A stretch of DNA of 64,000 bases, taken from assembly GCF_900110065.1 (NCBI RefSeq), contig NZ_FOCI01000005.1, forward strand, positions 1 through 64,000. The letters run 5' to 3'. Position numbers and translations under genes: made by a program. Within the stretch, counting starts at the first letter, position 1; each line of letters starts with the position of its first letter. Below, in pieces: positions 16,885 to 26,075 of this stretch. The stretch comes from Loktanella fryxellensis (lineage in GTDB: Bacteria; Pseudomonadota; Alphaproteobacteria; Rhodobacterales; Rhodobacteraceae). The notes below the pieces were generated by a model. It was not told where the DNA came from. It ran no database searches and saw only the letters and a list, made by a program, of their open reading frames with translations.

Positions 16885-17608
16885 GGGTCGTCCTCGCGGT
16901 CAGGGCGCGCATCCGGCGCAGGCGGATTTCCGTGCGCGTGCGCAGCAGCACCAGCGCCACGAACAGCACGCCAAAGCCGATCATGCACATCAACAGCGGC
17001 ACCCAGTACACGTCGGCCACCGTGCGCCCGCCGGTGACGACGGGGACGGACGTGCCTTGATGCAGGCCCTGATTCCAGAACCGCACCGCATAGCGCGACA
17101 GGATCGCAAAGACCGAGCCCACGATGCACAGGATCGCGGTCAGATCGGCAGCGGTGTCGGGGTCCTCGATCGCTTCCCACAAGGCGATGTAGCCCAGATA
17201 GAACAGGAACAGGATCATGAAGCTGGTCAGTCGCGGGTCCCAGACCCAGTAGGTGCCCCATGTCGGGATGCCCCACAGCGCGCCCGTGGCCAGTGCGATC
17301 ACCGTCATGACCATGCCCACGGGAGCTGCAGCACGTGCGGCCAGTGCGCTAACGTGATGGCGGCGGATCACCCAGATCAGGCTGGCCACCAGCATCATGA
17401 ACCACGCATTGATCGCCATCAGGGCGGCAGGCACATGCAGATAGATGATCTTGACCGTTGCACCAAAAAGCTCGGCCTCTGGCGTGAAGAAAAACCCCCA
17501 GACCAGACCCACGCCCGTCAGCAGACCGGCGATGCCAAAGGCCCAGGGCAGCACGGGGGCTGTCCAGTCCATGAACTTCTTCGGATTTGCGTATTCCCAC
17601 ATCGACAT
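16874..17608 (-). CDS. ccmC: Haem ABC transporter permease CcmC
   Basis: A 244-residue inner-membrane protein with six predicted membrane segments and the tryptophan-rich haem-handling motif WGTYWVWDPRLTS between segments three and four. Conserved histidines lie in LHVPAA and the downstream periplasmic loop. It loads haem onto CcmE; ccmE itself is not in the window. Spacing to ccmB is 42 bases. Confidence 0.95.
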   Translation of the reverse strand: MSMWEYANPKKFMDWTAPVLPWAFGIAGLLTGVGLVWGFFFTPEAELFGATVKIIYLHVPAALMAINAWFMMLVASLIWVIRRHHVSALAARAAAPVGMVMTVIALATGALWGIPTWGTYWVWDPRLTSFMILFLFYLGYIALWEAIEDPDTAADLTAILCIVGSVFAILSRYAVRFWNQGLHQGTSVPVVTGGRTVADVYWVPLLMCMIGFGVLFVALVLLRTRTEIRLRRMRALTARTTRAA

Positions 17609-17650
17609 GGTGACTTCCTATCCCGGCGCGCGGCGGCTCTCAATCCCGCA

Positions 17651-18307
17651 TCACCGCAGATTGATGCGCAGGACCGCCGCTGCGGCAAACGGCAGCAGCG
17701 CGATGCACCCAAGGCTGATCGCGCCGACCAGCATCAAGGGGGCTGCCGCCCCGGTCTGATCGACGCCGCGGCGCACCGCCTCTGCCCCGAAGATCAGCGT
17801 CGGCACATAGAGCGGCAGGACCAGCAGCGACAGCAGCAAGCCACCCCGGCGCAGGCCAACGGTCAGCGCCGCACCGAAGCTGCCGATCACAGACAGCGCC
17901 GGTGTGCCAAGGGCGAGGCTCGCGAACATATAGGCGTAGGCCGCCGGGTCCATGTTCAGAAAGAAGCCCAGCAGCGGCGCCACCAGCGTCAGCGGCAGGC
18001 CCGTGGTGATCCAGTGCGCCAGCGCCTTGACCAGCGCCACGCCTTCCAGTGGCACGGGGGCCGTCGCCAGCAGGGCCAGCGCCCCATCCTCGTAATCCAG
18101 CGCGAAGATGCGGTCGAGCGACAGCAGCGCCGCCAGCAGCGCCGCGACCCACAGGATGCCCGGTGCGATGGCCGACAGGATCGTGCGGTCGGGACCGACG
18201 CCGAAGGGCACCAGCACCACCACGATCAGAAAGAACGCAAGGCCAAGGCCAAAGCCGCCCCCCGCCCGCACCGCCAGCGCCAGATCGCGCCACAGCAGCG
18301 CCTTCAC
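17651..18307 (-). CDS. ccmB: Haem exporter protein CcmB
   Basis: A 218-residue integral membrane subunit of the CcmAB ABC complex with about six hydrophobic segments. The early LLWRDLALAVRAG stretch and RIFALDYEDGALALL match CcmB. The start overlaps the ccmA stop by ATGA. Confidence 0.94.
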   Translation of the reverse strand: MKALLWRDLALAVRAGGGFGLGLAFFLIVVVLVPFGVGPDRTILSAIAPGILWVAALLAALLSLDRIFALDYEDGALALLATAPVPLEGVALVKALAHWITTGLPLTLVAPLLGFFLNMDPAAYAYMFASLALGTPALSVIGSFGAALTVGLRRGGLLLSLLVLPLYVPTLIFGAEAVRRGVDQTGAAAPLMLVGAISLGCIALLPFAAAAVLRINLR

Positions 18308-18927
18308 AGGAAATCCGCGTCGGACCCGCCGTCCGCATCCGCCGCCGCCACGAAGGGGGTCAGGTCCAGCGTCGGCGCGTCGATCTGCAAATCGATATGC
18401 GTCGCGATCACCGCGCAGCCGCCGCCCGCCAGATGCACGTCGCGCATCCAGCCCGCAAACATGGCGACGGAAAACGCATCCAGACTGACCGTGGGTTCGT
18501 CCAGAAACAGCACCGGACGCCCGATCACCGCGAGCCGCGCCAGACCGACGCGGCGCTTCTGCCCCGCCGAAAGGGTGCCGGCGGCGCGGTCACGCAGCGC
18601 CAGCAGATCGAAGGTGGCATAGACGCTGTCGGGCACCGTGCGGTCGTGAACCTGCGCCCAGAAGCTGAGGTTTTCCGCAACTGTCAGCGCCGTCTTGATC
18701 CCGTCCGCGTGGCTGGCATAGGCTGTGACGCCCTCGGCGCAGATGACCTCGCCAGACAGGGCCGGTTGCAGGCCCGCCAGCGTGCGCAGCAGTGTTGTCT
18801 TGCCGACCCCGTTGGGCCCCCGCAGGATCAGCGCCTGCCCCACAGCCAGATCGAAGCTGACCCGTTCCAGCACCGGCACGCCGCCACGGGCGCAGCGCAG
18901 GTCGCGGACGGAAAGAAGCGCCGTCAC
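18304..18927 (-). CDS. ccmA: Haem ABC exporter ATP-binding protein CcmA
   Basis: A 207-residue ABC ATPase of the cytochrome c maturation system. Walker A is GPNGVGKTT, the signature LSAGQKRRVGLARL, and Walker B VLFLDEPTVSLD. The start is GTG at 18927: it overlaps the upstream gene's TGA as GTGA, and an ATG start further upstream would add 21 residues with no homology and intrude into that gene. Coupling with the sec operon is therefore direct. Confidence 0.94.
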   Translation of the reverse strand: MTALLSVRDLRCARGGVPVLERVSFDLAVGQALILRGPNGVGKTTLLRTLAGLQPALSGEVICAEGVTAYASHADGIKTALTVAENLSFWAQVHDRTVPDSVYATFDLLALRDRAAGTLSAGQKRRVGLARLAVIGRPVLFLDEPTVSLDAFSVAMFAGWMRDVHLAGGGCAVIATHIDLQIDAPTLDLTPFVAAADADGGSDADFL

Positions 18928-19277
18928 ACCGGAATCAGCGCAAGGGCGACACGTCGCCCCTCGCTCAGCAGCACGTTGTAGGTGCGGCACGCGGCAGGCG
19001 ACGACATGGTCTCGACCCCCATACCCGCAACCTCCAACGCCTTACGGAACGCGGGCGGCACATGGGCGATCTCGGCCCCCGTGCCTACGAAAACGACGTC
19101 CACCTTGTCGGCGGCGGCGATCAGCGCCGCCGTGTCGTCGTATCCGCCCCACGGCGCGATGCCCGATGGCATGACCGTTACCGGCCCGTCGATCACCTGA
19201 CCGCCGATGCGAAAGAACCCGGGGCCATAGCCGTCCACCGGGCGCGCATTGTCGTAGGTGATCTCGGTCAGGCGCAT
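18924..19277 (-). CDS. Mth938-like domain protein (DUF498/NDUFAF3-like)
   Basis: A 117-residue protein of the Mth938 fold, related to the complex I assembly factor NDUFAF3 of mitochondria. Visible family features are YGPGFFRIGG, PSGIAPWGG, VDVVFVGTGAE and the C-terminal RTYNVLLSEGRRVALALIPV. It starts one base before the end of secF (ATG at 19277) and is coupled to ccmA. The bacterial role is not established; the secF-Mth938-ccmA order is common in this bacterial family. Confidence 0.85.
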   Translation of the reverse strand: MRLTEITYDNARPVDGYGPGFFRIGGQVIDGPVTVMPSGIAPWGGYDDTAALIAAADKVDVVFVGTGAEIAHVPPAFRKALEVAGMGVETMSSPAACRTYNVLLSEGRRVALALIPV

Positions 19278-19278
19278 G

Positions 19279-20256
19279 TCACTTCGTCTCCACGTCCGCA
19301 TAGCGGCCGACGGTGCGGGGATCCGTCTTGGACCAGTCGCGCTTGACCCCCAGCATCAGCACCACATTCTTGGCGATATAGACGGACGAATAGGTGCCGA
19401 CGATCACGCCCCACGTCATCGCGAAAACAAATCCACGGATCACGTCGCCGCCGAAGATCAGCAGCGCGGTCAGCGCCAATAGCGTGGTGCCCGCCGTCAT
19501 GATCGTGCGCGACAGGGTTTCGTTGGCCGACAGGTTCAAGACCTCGACCAGCGGCATGACATTGAACTTGCGCAGATTTTCGCGGACGCGGTCGAACACG
19601 ACAACGGAATCGTTGATCGAATAGCCCAAGATCGTCAGCAGCGCCGCGATGATGGTCAGGTCGAACTTCAACTGCAACACGGCCCACAGGCCCAGCGTCA
19701 GGCCCACGTCGTGAGCGAGTGCCACGAGGCCGCCTAAGGCGAACTGCCACTCGAACCGCACCCAGACGTAGATCAGGATGCCGCCCATCGCCAGCAGGAC
19801 CGACGCCGCCGCCGACCAGATCAATTCGCCCGACACCTTGGGACCGACGCTTTCGACCGATTCGAACGTCACCGCGGGATCGACAGCCTGCAAAGCGCTG
19901 AGCATGCTGTCGATGGTGGCCTGAGAGATGCTCTCGTCCTCGCCTTGCGCCTGCAGCCGCACCTCGGCCACGTTGCGGTCCGGGCCGAAGCCGGGATCGA
20001 ACACCTCGGTGATCGCCACGTCGCCCAGATTGAGCGGCACAAGCGCAGTCCGGTAGGCGCCCACGTCCAGCGGCTGGCTGCTTTCGGTACGGATCGTCGT
20101 GCCACCGCGAAAGTCGATGCCGAAGTTCAGACCGAGTGTCAGCACGGCCACGACCGACAGCACCAAGAGCACCACCGATCCGCCGAACGTGATCCCGGCA
20201 TAACCGAAGAAGTTGATGTTGGTCTTTTCGGGGACCAGTCGCAGACGGAATGCCAT
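19279..20256 (-). CDS. secF: Protein translocase subunit SecF
   Basis: A 325-residue inner-membrane subunit of SecDF, which uses proton motive force to pull secreted proteins through SecYEG. Six membrane segments are predicted, with the SecF signature LGLNFGIDFRGGT after the first. It follows secD with four bases between. Confidence 0.96.
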   Translation of the reverse strand: MAFRLRLVPEKTNINFFGYAGITFGGSVVLLVLSVVAVLTLGLNFGIDFRGGTTIRTESSQPLDVGAYRTALVPLNLGDVAITEVFDPGFGPDRNVAEVRLQAQGEDESISQATIDSMLSALQAVDPAVTFESVESVGPKVSGELIWSAAASVLLAMGGILIYVWVRFEWQFALGGLVALAHDVGLTLGLWAVLQLKFDLTIIAALLTILGYSINDSVVVFDRVRENLRKFNVMPLVEVLNLSANETLSRTIMTAGTTLLALTALLIFGGDVIRGFVFAMTWGVIVGTYSSVYIAKNVVLMLGVKRDWSKTDPRTVGRYADVETK

Positions 20257-20260
20257 GGGT

Positions 20261-21892
20261 TCAGACCTCGATGGTTTTGGGGCGGCGCAGCGCCACCCAC
20301 AGGTCGATCTGCGACCGCGTCACCATCAACGCGGTAAAGACCGAAATCAGCGTCCCCAGCGCCAGCGTCACGGCGAAGCCGCGCACCGGACCGGAGCCGA
20401 AGTAGAACAGGATGCAGGCCACCATGATGGTGGTCACGTTGCCGTCCGTGATGGCCGACAGGGCGCGGTCGTAGCCTGCGTTGATGGCGCGCGCCGGGAT
20501 CTTCGTGACGCGCAATTCCTCTCGGATGCGCTCGAACACCAGCACGTTGGCGTCCACCGCCATGCCGACGGTCAGCACGATGCCCGCGATTCCGGGCAGC
20601 GTCAGCGTGGCTCCCAGCAGCGACAGGCCGGAGAAGATCAGCGCGATGTTGATGGCCAGCGCCACGCTGGCAAAGATGCCGAACAGGCCATAGCACAGCA
20701 CCATGAAGCCCACGACCAGCACGCCCGCCACGATGGCCGCCAGCGTGCCAGCGTCGATGCTGTCCTGCCCCAGTTGCGGGCCGATGGTCCGTTCCTCGAG
20801 GAAGGTCAGCTCTGCAGGCAGGGCCCCTGCGCGCAGAAGGACGGCAAGGTTGGTCGATTCCTCGACCGTGAAGTCGCCGGTGATGATGCCCGACCCGCCG
20901 GGAATGTGGCTTTGGATCGTGGGGGCGCTAATCACCTGTTCGTCCAGCACGATGGCGAACGGCTGGCCGATGTTGTCCAGCGTGTAGTCGCCGAATGCCC
21001 GCGCGCCCGACACGTTGAAGCGGAAGTTCACGGCGGGGCGGCTGAATTCGTCGAAGGCCGGCTGCGCATCCACGAGCTGTTCGCCGGTCACGACAGGCGC
21101 CGTGTCGAGGAGGAAGAACACACCCTCCTGATCGAGGCTGGGCAGAACCTCCTGCCCGGCGGCGGGCACCTGATCGGCACCGGACGCGCGCCCCAGCACC
21201 GGCTGGAACGTCAGCTGCGCCGTGGTCCCGATGATATTCTTGATCTCCTGCGCGGATCCGACGCCGGGGACCTGCACGAGGATGCGGTCCTCGCCCTGCC
21301 GCTGGATCGTCGGCTCGCGGGTGCCGACCTCGTCGATGCGGCGGCGGATGATCTCGAGGCTCTGTTCCATCGTGCGGTCGTCCACGGCGGCGCGTTCGGC
21401 CTCGGACAGCCGGATCGTCAGCAGCGGGCCGTTGCCCGTCACCTCGATGTCGGTAGACCCCGCACCCGTCAGCGACGTGATCGGCCGCGCCAGACCGCGC
21501 GCGATCTCCAGCGCCCGCGCGGCACCCGCAGGCTCCGAGATGCGCACGATCAGCTCGTCCGCAGGGCTCGGCTCGCGCGTCACGAAACCGACCGTGTCAC
21601 GCTCTGCCGCCAGCGCATCGCGCACGGCGGGCCAGGTAGCCTCCATGATCGTCTCGTAGACGTCGCCGACCTGCACCTCGGCCAGCAGATGCGCCCCGCC
21701 CCGCAGGTCGAGGCCGAGGTTCACCAGACCGCTGGGCAGGAAGGCGGGCCACGACGTGTCGTCGATCCCCTGGGCCACCGCGTCATTGTGCACTTCGACC
21801 CTTGAATAGAAGGCATTCGGCAGCGCAAAGGCCAGACCGATGGCGACGGCCAGCCAGATCGCGATCTGCTTCATGGGAGAGACGGTGTACAT
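20261..21892 (-). CDS. secD: Protein translocase subunit SecD
   Basis: A 543-residue partner of SecF. One N-terminal membrane segment (about 7-25) precedes the periplasmic P1 region beginning at LGLDLRGGAHLLAEV. Five membrane segments lie in the C-terminal third, with VDANVLVFERIREE as the RND-type conserved stretch. An ATG six codons downstream is an alternative start. It follows yajC by 33 bases. Confidence 0.96.
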   Translation of the reverse strand: MYTVSPMKQIAIWLAVAIGLAFALPNAFYSRVEVHNDAVAQGIDDTSWPAFLPSGLVNLGLDLRGGAHLLAEVQVGDVYETIMEATWPAVRDALAAERDTVGFVTREPSPADELIVRISEPAGAARALEIARGLARPITSLTGAGSTDIEVTGNGPLLTIRLSEAERAAVDDRTMEQSLEIIRRRIDEVGTREPTIQRQGEDRILVQVPGVGSAQEIKNIIGTTAQLTFQPVLGRASGADQVPAAGQEVLPSLDQEGVFFLLDTAPVVTGEQLVDAQPAFDEFSRPAVNFRFNVSGARAFGDYTLDNIGQPFAIVLDEQVISAPTIQSHIPGGSGIITGDFTVEESTNLAVLLRAGALPAELTFLEERTIGPQLGQDSIDAGTLAAIVAGVLVVGFMVLCYGLFGIFASVALAINIALIFSGLSLLGATLTLPGIAGIVLTVGMAVDANVLVFERIREELRVTKIPARAINAGYDRALSAITDGNVTTIMVACILFYFGSGPVRGFAVTLALGTLISVFTALMVTRSQIDLWVALRRPKTIEV

Positions 21893-21925
21893 CGGGCGAC
21901 CCCTTTGACGACGTGAAGGAGAGGC

Positions 21926-22207
21926 TTACTGCGCCGGTTCGGTCTTGGTCAGCACGGTGGCGATGGTGGCACGCACCACGCGAACCTTCACGCCGGTCGC
22001 AATCTCGACCTCGACTTCCTTCTCGGCCTCGTTCACCGCCGTGACCTTGCCCAGAATGCCGCCCTGTGTGACGACACGATCCCCGCGCCGAAGGGCCGCG
22101 ACCATGGCCTGATGGTCCTTCAGCTTCTTCTGCTGGGGGCGGATCAACAGGAAATACATGATCCCGAAGATGATCAGCATCAGAATAAGGGATTCGGCAC
22201 CCTGCAT
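21926..22207 (-). CDS. yajC: Preprotein translocase subunit YajC
   Basis: A 93-residue single-pass membrane protein that associates with SecDF. Residues 6-24 form the helix and FLLIRPQQKKLKDHQ follows, the family hallmark. VVTQGGILGKV begins the cytoplasmic beta domain. The ATG at 22207 is preferred to one nine codons upstream, because family members start just before the helix. It is the first gene of a probable nine-gene sec-ccm transcript and diverges from serS across a 298-base gap in which no further gene is seen. Confidence 0.94.
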   Translation of the reverse strand: MQGAESLILMLIIFGIMYFLLIRPQQKKLKDHQAMVAALRRGDRVVTQGGILGKVTAVNEAEKEVEVEIATGVKVRVVRATIATVLTKTEPAQ

Positions 22208-22505
22208 GGTCGTTCCTTCCGGTGGCGGACGCATCGTCCGGTGGTGTTCAAGCTAGGGGCTGGACGGCCCCCGTCGCAGTTTCAGTCGCGATCGCGGCAC
22301 AGTAGGTCTGAGGTGCCGCATTGGCAACCGCTCCACCCGTACCCTGCCAGCCATATCGCGACGAAGCCTGCCCGCGTCAATGCATGGCGGCGCCGTGGGC
22401 CCCGCGTCGGGTCACATCTGCGCCAGAGGCGGTGCCCACTGGAACGCCCTGCGGCGATGGTGCATACCCGCCACCAACCGACCCGCAGCCTCAGGACCGC
22501 CCGCC

Positions 22506-23798
22506 ATGCACGACATCCGTATGATCCGCGAGACGCCGGAGGCGTTCGACGCCGCACTGGCCCGCCGCAACCTGGCCCCGATGGCGGACACGATCATCGC
22601 CCTCGACATGGACCGCCGCCGCGCGATCATGGCCGCAGAGGCGGCCACCGCAGAGGCCAATCAGGCCGCCAAGGACGCGGGCCGTGCGCGCGCGAACGGC
22701 GACGACGCAGAGTTCAACCGCCTGCGCACCCTGATGACCGAGGGCAAGGCGCGGACCGCCACCCTGACCGACCGCGCCCGCGATCTGGACACGCAGCTCA
22801 ACGATCTGCTGCTGGGCATCCCCAACCTGCCAGCCGCCGACGTGCCGGACGGCGCGAACGAGGCGGGCAACGTCGAGCAGAAGCGCACGGGCACACCCCG
22901 GACTTTCGACTTCGCCCCGCTCGAGCATTTCGACATCCCCGCCGCCCGCGCGGGCATGGACTTCGCCGCCGGGGCCAAGCTGTCGGGATCGCGTTTCGTC
23001 GTGCTGACCGGCGCGATGGCCCGGCTGCACCGTGCGCTGGCGCAGTTCATGCTGGACACCCACGTGGACAAGCATGGGCTGACCGAGACGATCACGCCGG
23101 TCCTCGTGCGCGAAGAGATGATGCTGGGCACCGGGCAACTGCCCAAGTTCGGCGAGGACAGCTATCAGACCACCACCGGCTGGTGGCTGATCCCCACCGC
23201 AGAGGTGACGCTGACCAACCTCGTGCACGGCGACGTCGTGGACGAGGCCACCCTGCCCCGCCGCCACGTCGCCCACACCCAGTGCTTCCGGTCGGAAGCC
23301 GGGTCGGCGGGTCGCGATACCAGCGGCATGTTGCGCCAGCACCAGTTCGAAAAGGTCGAGATGGTCAGCATCACCGCACCGCAGGACAGCGACGCGGAGC
23401 ACCTCCGGATGACGGGGTGCGCCGAGGCCATCCTCGACGCGCTGGAGCTGCCCTACCGCACGATGCTGCTGTGCGCGGGCGACATGGGGGCCTCGGCGGT
23501 GCGCACCACCGACCTCGAGGTGTGGCTGCCCGGTCAGGACACCTACCGCGAGATCAGCAGCATCTCGACCTGTGGCGCCTATCAGGCGCGGCGGATGAAC
23601 GCCCGCTACAAGCCTGCGGCCGGCGGCAAGCCGGAGTTCGTGCACACCCTGAACGGGTCGGGTCTGGCCGTGGGCCGCTGCCTGATCGCGGTGCTGGAGA
23701 ATGGCCAGCAGGCGGATGGCAGCGTCGTCCTGCCCGCCGTCCTGCATCCCTATCTGGGCGGGCGCAGCACGATTACGGCAACAGGTGAACTAATCTAG
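22506..23798 (+). CDS. serS: Serine-tRNA ligase
   Basis: Charges tRNA-Ser (and selenocysteine tRNA where present). The 430-residue class II synthetase begins with MHDIRMIRE and an antiparallel coiled-coil arm (about 30-100). Motif 2 is in [20 protein letters not shown] and motif 3 in [10 protein letters not shown]. Length and domain order are standard. It stands alone on the plus strand. Confidence 0.97.
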   Translation: MHDIRMIRETPEAFDAALARRNLAPMADTIIALDMDRRRAIMAAEAATAEANQAAKDAGRARANGDDAEFNRLRTLMTEGKARTATLTDRARDLDTQLNDLLLGIPNLPAADVPDGANEAGNVEQKRTGTPRTFDFAPLEHFDIPAARAGMDFAAGAKLSGSRFVVLTGAMARLHRALAQFMLDTHVDKHGLTETITPVLVREEMMLGTGQLPKFGEDSYQTTTGWWLIPTAEVTLTNLVHGDVVDEATLPRRHVAHTQCFRSEAGSAGRDTSGMLRQHQFEKVEMVSITAPQDSDAEHLRMTGCAEAILDALELPYRTMLLCAGDMGASAVRTTDLEVWLPGQDTYREISSISTCGAYQARRMNARYKPAAGGKPEFVHTLNGSGLAVGRCLIAVLENGQQADGSVVLPAVLHPYLGGRSTITATGELI

Positions 23799-23839
23799 TT
23801 TGGCGGTGAACCGAACCGTGTCATGTGGCGTTGGTGCGT

Positions 23840-24547
23840 ATGAACAAAACCCTCGCCACATTGACGCTGGTCGTCACGCTCGCCTTCGCCGCAGCCCCGC
23901 TGGTCAGCGGGGATTTCGCAGGCTTTGCGTCCGACCAGTTGCCGGTGCCGCAGATCGACCCGCCGATCCAGCCGGCGGGCTATGCCTTCGCCATCTGGGG
24001 GCCGATCTACCTCTGGCTCGTGGCCTCTGCGATCTACGGGTATCTGCGCAGGCCTGACGATCCGGAATGGGACCGCGCAAGGGTTCCGCTGTGCATCAGT
24101 CTGGGTGCAGGCATCCCGTGGCTGATTATCGCACAGATCAGCGCCGTCTGGGCGAGCGTGACCATCGTCATCATGCTGGGCGGCGCTCTGGTGGCGCTCG
24201 ACCGGGCACCGACCGTCCGGCGCTGGTGGCTGCGTGCTCCTGTCGCACTCTATGCCGGTTGGCTGACGGCCGCGACCTTCGTGTCGCTGGGCGTGACGCT
24301 GGCGGGCTACGGCATCCTGCTGGACGGCTATGGCTGGGCCATCGTCGGCGTGATCGGCGCGCTGGCCGTGACCATTGCGACCTACGCCCGGACGCCATCG
24401 CCGATCTACGTAGGCGCCGTGATCTGGGCGCTGGTGGCGATCTGCGTGACCAACGGCACGACGAATTTCGTCGTGACGTCGCTGGCCATCACCGGCATCG
24501 TGATCCTGCTGTGCGTCATGGCCGTCTGGGCCCCGCGCAACGCCTGA
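23840..24547 (+). CDS. TspO/MBR-like tryptophan-rich membrane protein
   Basis: A 235-residue protein with about six to seven hydrophobic segments. The stretch PPIQPAGYAFAIWGPIYLWL resembles the PP-x-W-x-F-x-x-W-P-x-Y core of TspO/MBR proteins, and tryptophans recur. TspO proteins bind porphyrins and sterols and affect photosynthesis and stress responses in Rhodobacter; this longer, divergent form is of unknown role. The ATG at 23840 begins the hydrophobic N-terminus directly. The gene converges with der, with five bases between stops. Confidence 0.65.
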   Translation: MNKTLATLTLVVTLAFAAAPLVSGDFAGFASDQLPVPQIDPPIQPAGYAFAIWGPIYLWLVASAIYGYLRRPDDPEWDRARVPLCISLGAGIPWLIIAQISAVWASVTIVIMLGGALVALDRAPTVRRWWLRAPVALYAGWLTAATFVSLGVTLAGYGILLDGYGWAIVGVIGALAVTIATYARTPSPIYVGAVIWALVAICVTNGTTNFVVTSLAITGIVILLCVMAVWAPRNA

Positions 24548-24552
24548 CCCCG

Positions 24553-26028
24553 TCAGCGGTCGCTGCCGGGGGCCTTCTTGTGCTTGCTCAGGCGTGACGG
24601 CTGCGATGACTTGCGATCCTTGTAGGGGTTCTTGTCCCCCTGATCGCGCAGGGTCAGCCTGATCGGCGCACCCGGCATGTCGAAATCATCCCGCAACCCG
24701 TTGACCAGATAGCGCTTGTAGCTTTCGGGCACCTGATCGGGATGCGTCGTCATCACGACGAATCCCGGCGGCCGCGTCTTGACCTGTGTGGCATAACGCA
24801 TCTTGATCCGCTTGCCGCCCGGCGCGGGTGGCGGGTGCTGTTCCAGCATCCCCGTCAGCCAGCGGTTCAACTGCGCCGTGGTTACGCGGCGGTTCCACAC
24901 GTCATAGGCCTTCATGATCGCCTGTTGCAGGCGGTCCAGCCCCTTGCCGGTCTTGGCCGACACGGTGACCAAAGGCGCGCCGCGCAACTGCGGCAGCAGG
25001 CGGGTGAACTCTTCCTTCAGCTCGCGCAGCTTGTCCTGCTTGTCATCCTCGGTGTCCCACTTGTTCACCGCGATCACCACCGCGCGGCCCTCGCGCTCGG
25101 CCAGATCGGCGATCCGCAGGTCCTGCTGTTCGAACGGAATCTCCACGTCCAGCAGCACGACGACGACCTCGGCGAACTTCACCGCGCGCAGACCGTCGCT
25201 GACGCTGAGCTTTTCCAGCTTTTCGCTGATCCGCGCCTTCTTGCGCATGCCCGCCGTGTCGAAGATCCGCATCGGCACAGGCTCTGCGTCGTGGCTGCCC
25301 GCCCATTCCGTCATGACCGAGATGGCATCGCGGGTGATCCCCGCCTCGGGCCCGGTCAGCAGGCGATCCTCGCCGATGATCTTGTTGATGAGGGTGGATT
25401 TGCCCGCATTGGGGCGTCCCACCACCGCGATCTGCAGGGGCCGCGCGCGGGTCGGCACGCGGGGCGCGTCTGGATCGTCGTCCTCGACCGCCACATCCGT
25501 CTCGGGCGCATCCATCCGCGCGCGTTCCTCGAACTGCTCCGACAGCGGACGCAGCACATCCATCAATTCGCCCATGCCTTCGCCATGCTCGGCGGACAGG
25601 CGGATCGGCTCTCCCAATCCGAGGGCATAGGCCTCCAGGATGGTGACGTCTGCGGCCTTGCCCTCGCCCTTGTTGGCGGCAAGGATGACATGGGCATTCT
25701 TCTTGCGCAGGATCTCGACGAAGACGCGGTCGGCGGGCAGCACGCCGACACGGGCGTCGATCATGAACAGGCACACGTCGGCCATGTCCACGGCGCGTTC
25801 CGTCAGCTTGCGCATGCGGCCCTGCAACGATTCGTCCGTGGCCATTTCCAGACCGGCGGTGTCGATCACGGTGAACCGGATGTCGGCGATGCGCCCCTGA
25901 CCTTCGCGCAGATCGCGGGTGACACCGGGCGTGTCGTCGACGAGGGCCAGCTTCTTGCCCACCAGACGGTTGAACAGCGTGGATTTGCCGACGTTGGGTC
26001 GGCCCACGAGGGCAAGTGTGAATGTCAT
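24553..26028 (-). CDS. der: Ribosome-associated GTPase Der (EngA)
   Basis: A 491-residue double GTPase needed for 50S subunit maturation. Domain 1 has GRPNVGKST at the N-terminus and DTAGLE; domain 2 has GRPNAGKST near residue 200, DTAGMRKKA and NKWD. A KH-like domain and basic tail ([16 protein letters not shown]) close the protein. In domain 1 the NKxD motif reads NKGE, as far as I recall a usual deviation in alphaproteobacterial Der. Order yfgM-bamB-der is the same as in E. coli. Confidence 0.96.
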   Translation of the reverse strand: MTFTLALVGRPNVGKSTLFNRLVGKKLALVDDTPGVTRDLREGQGRIADIRFTVIDTAGLEMATDESLQGRMRKLTERAVDMADVCLFMIDARVGVLPADRVFVEILRKKNAHVILAANKGEGKAADVTILEAYALGLGEPIRLSAEHGEGMGELMDVLRPLSEQFEERARMDAPETDVAVEDDDPDAPRVPTRARPLQIAVVGRPNAGKSTLINKIIGEDRLLTGPEAGITRDAISVMTEWAGSHDAEPVPMRIFDTAGMRKKARISEKLEKLSVSDGLRAVKFAEVVVVLLDVEIPFEQQDLRIADLAEREGRAVVIAVNKWDTEDDKQDKLRELKEEFTRLLPQLRGAPLVTVSAKTGKGLDRLQQAIMKAYDVWNRRVTTAQLNRWLTGMLEQHPPPAPGGKRIKMRYATQVKTRPPGFVVMTTHPDQVPESYKRYLVNGLRDDFDMPGAPIRLTLRDQGDKNPYKDRKSSQPSRLSKHKKAPGSDR

Positions 26029-26075
26029 GTCAGGCTCTCCGGCAGGTCAAGGCCGCGTCCTACACCGCTTTGACC

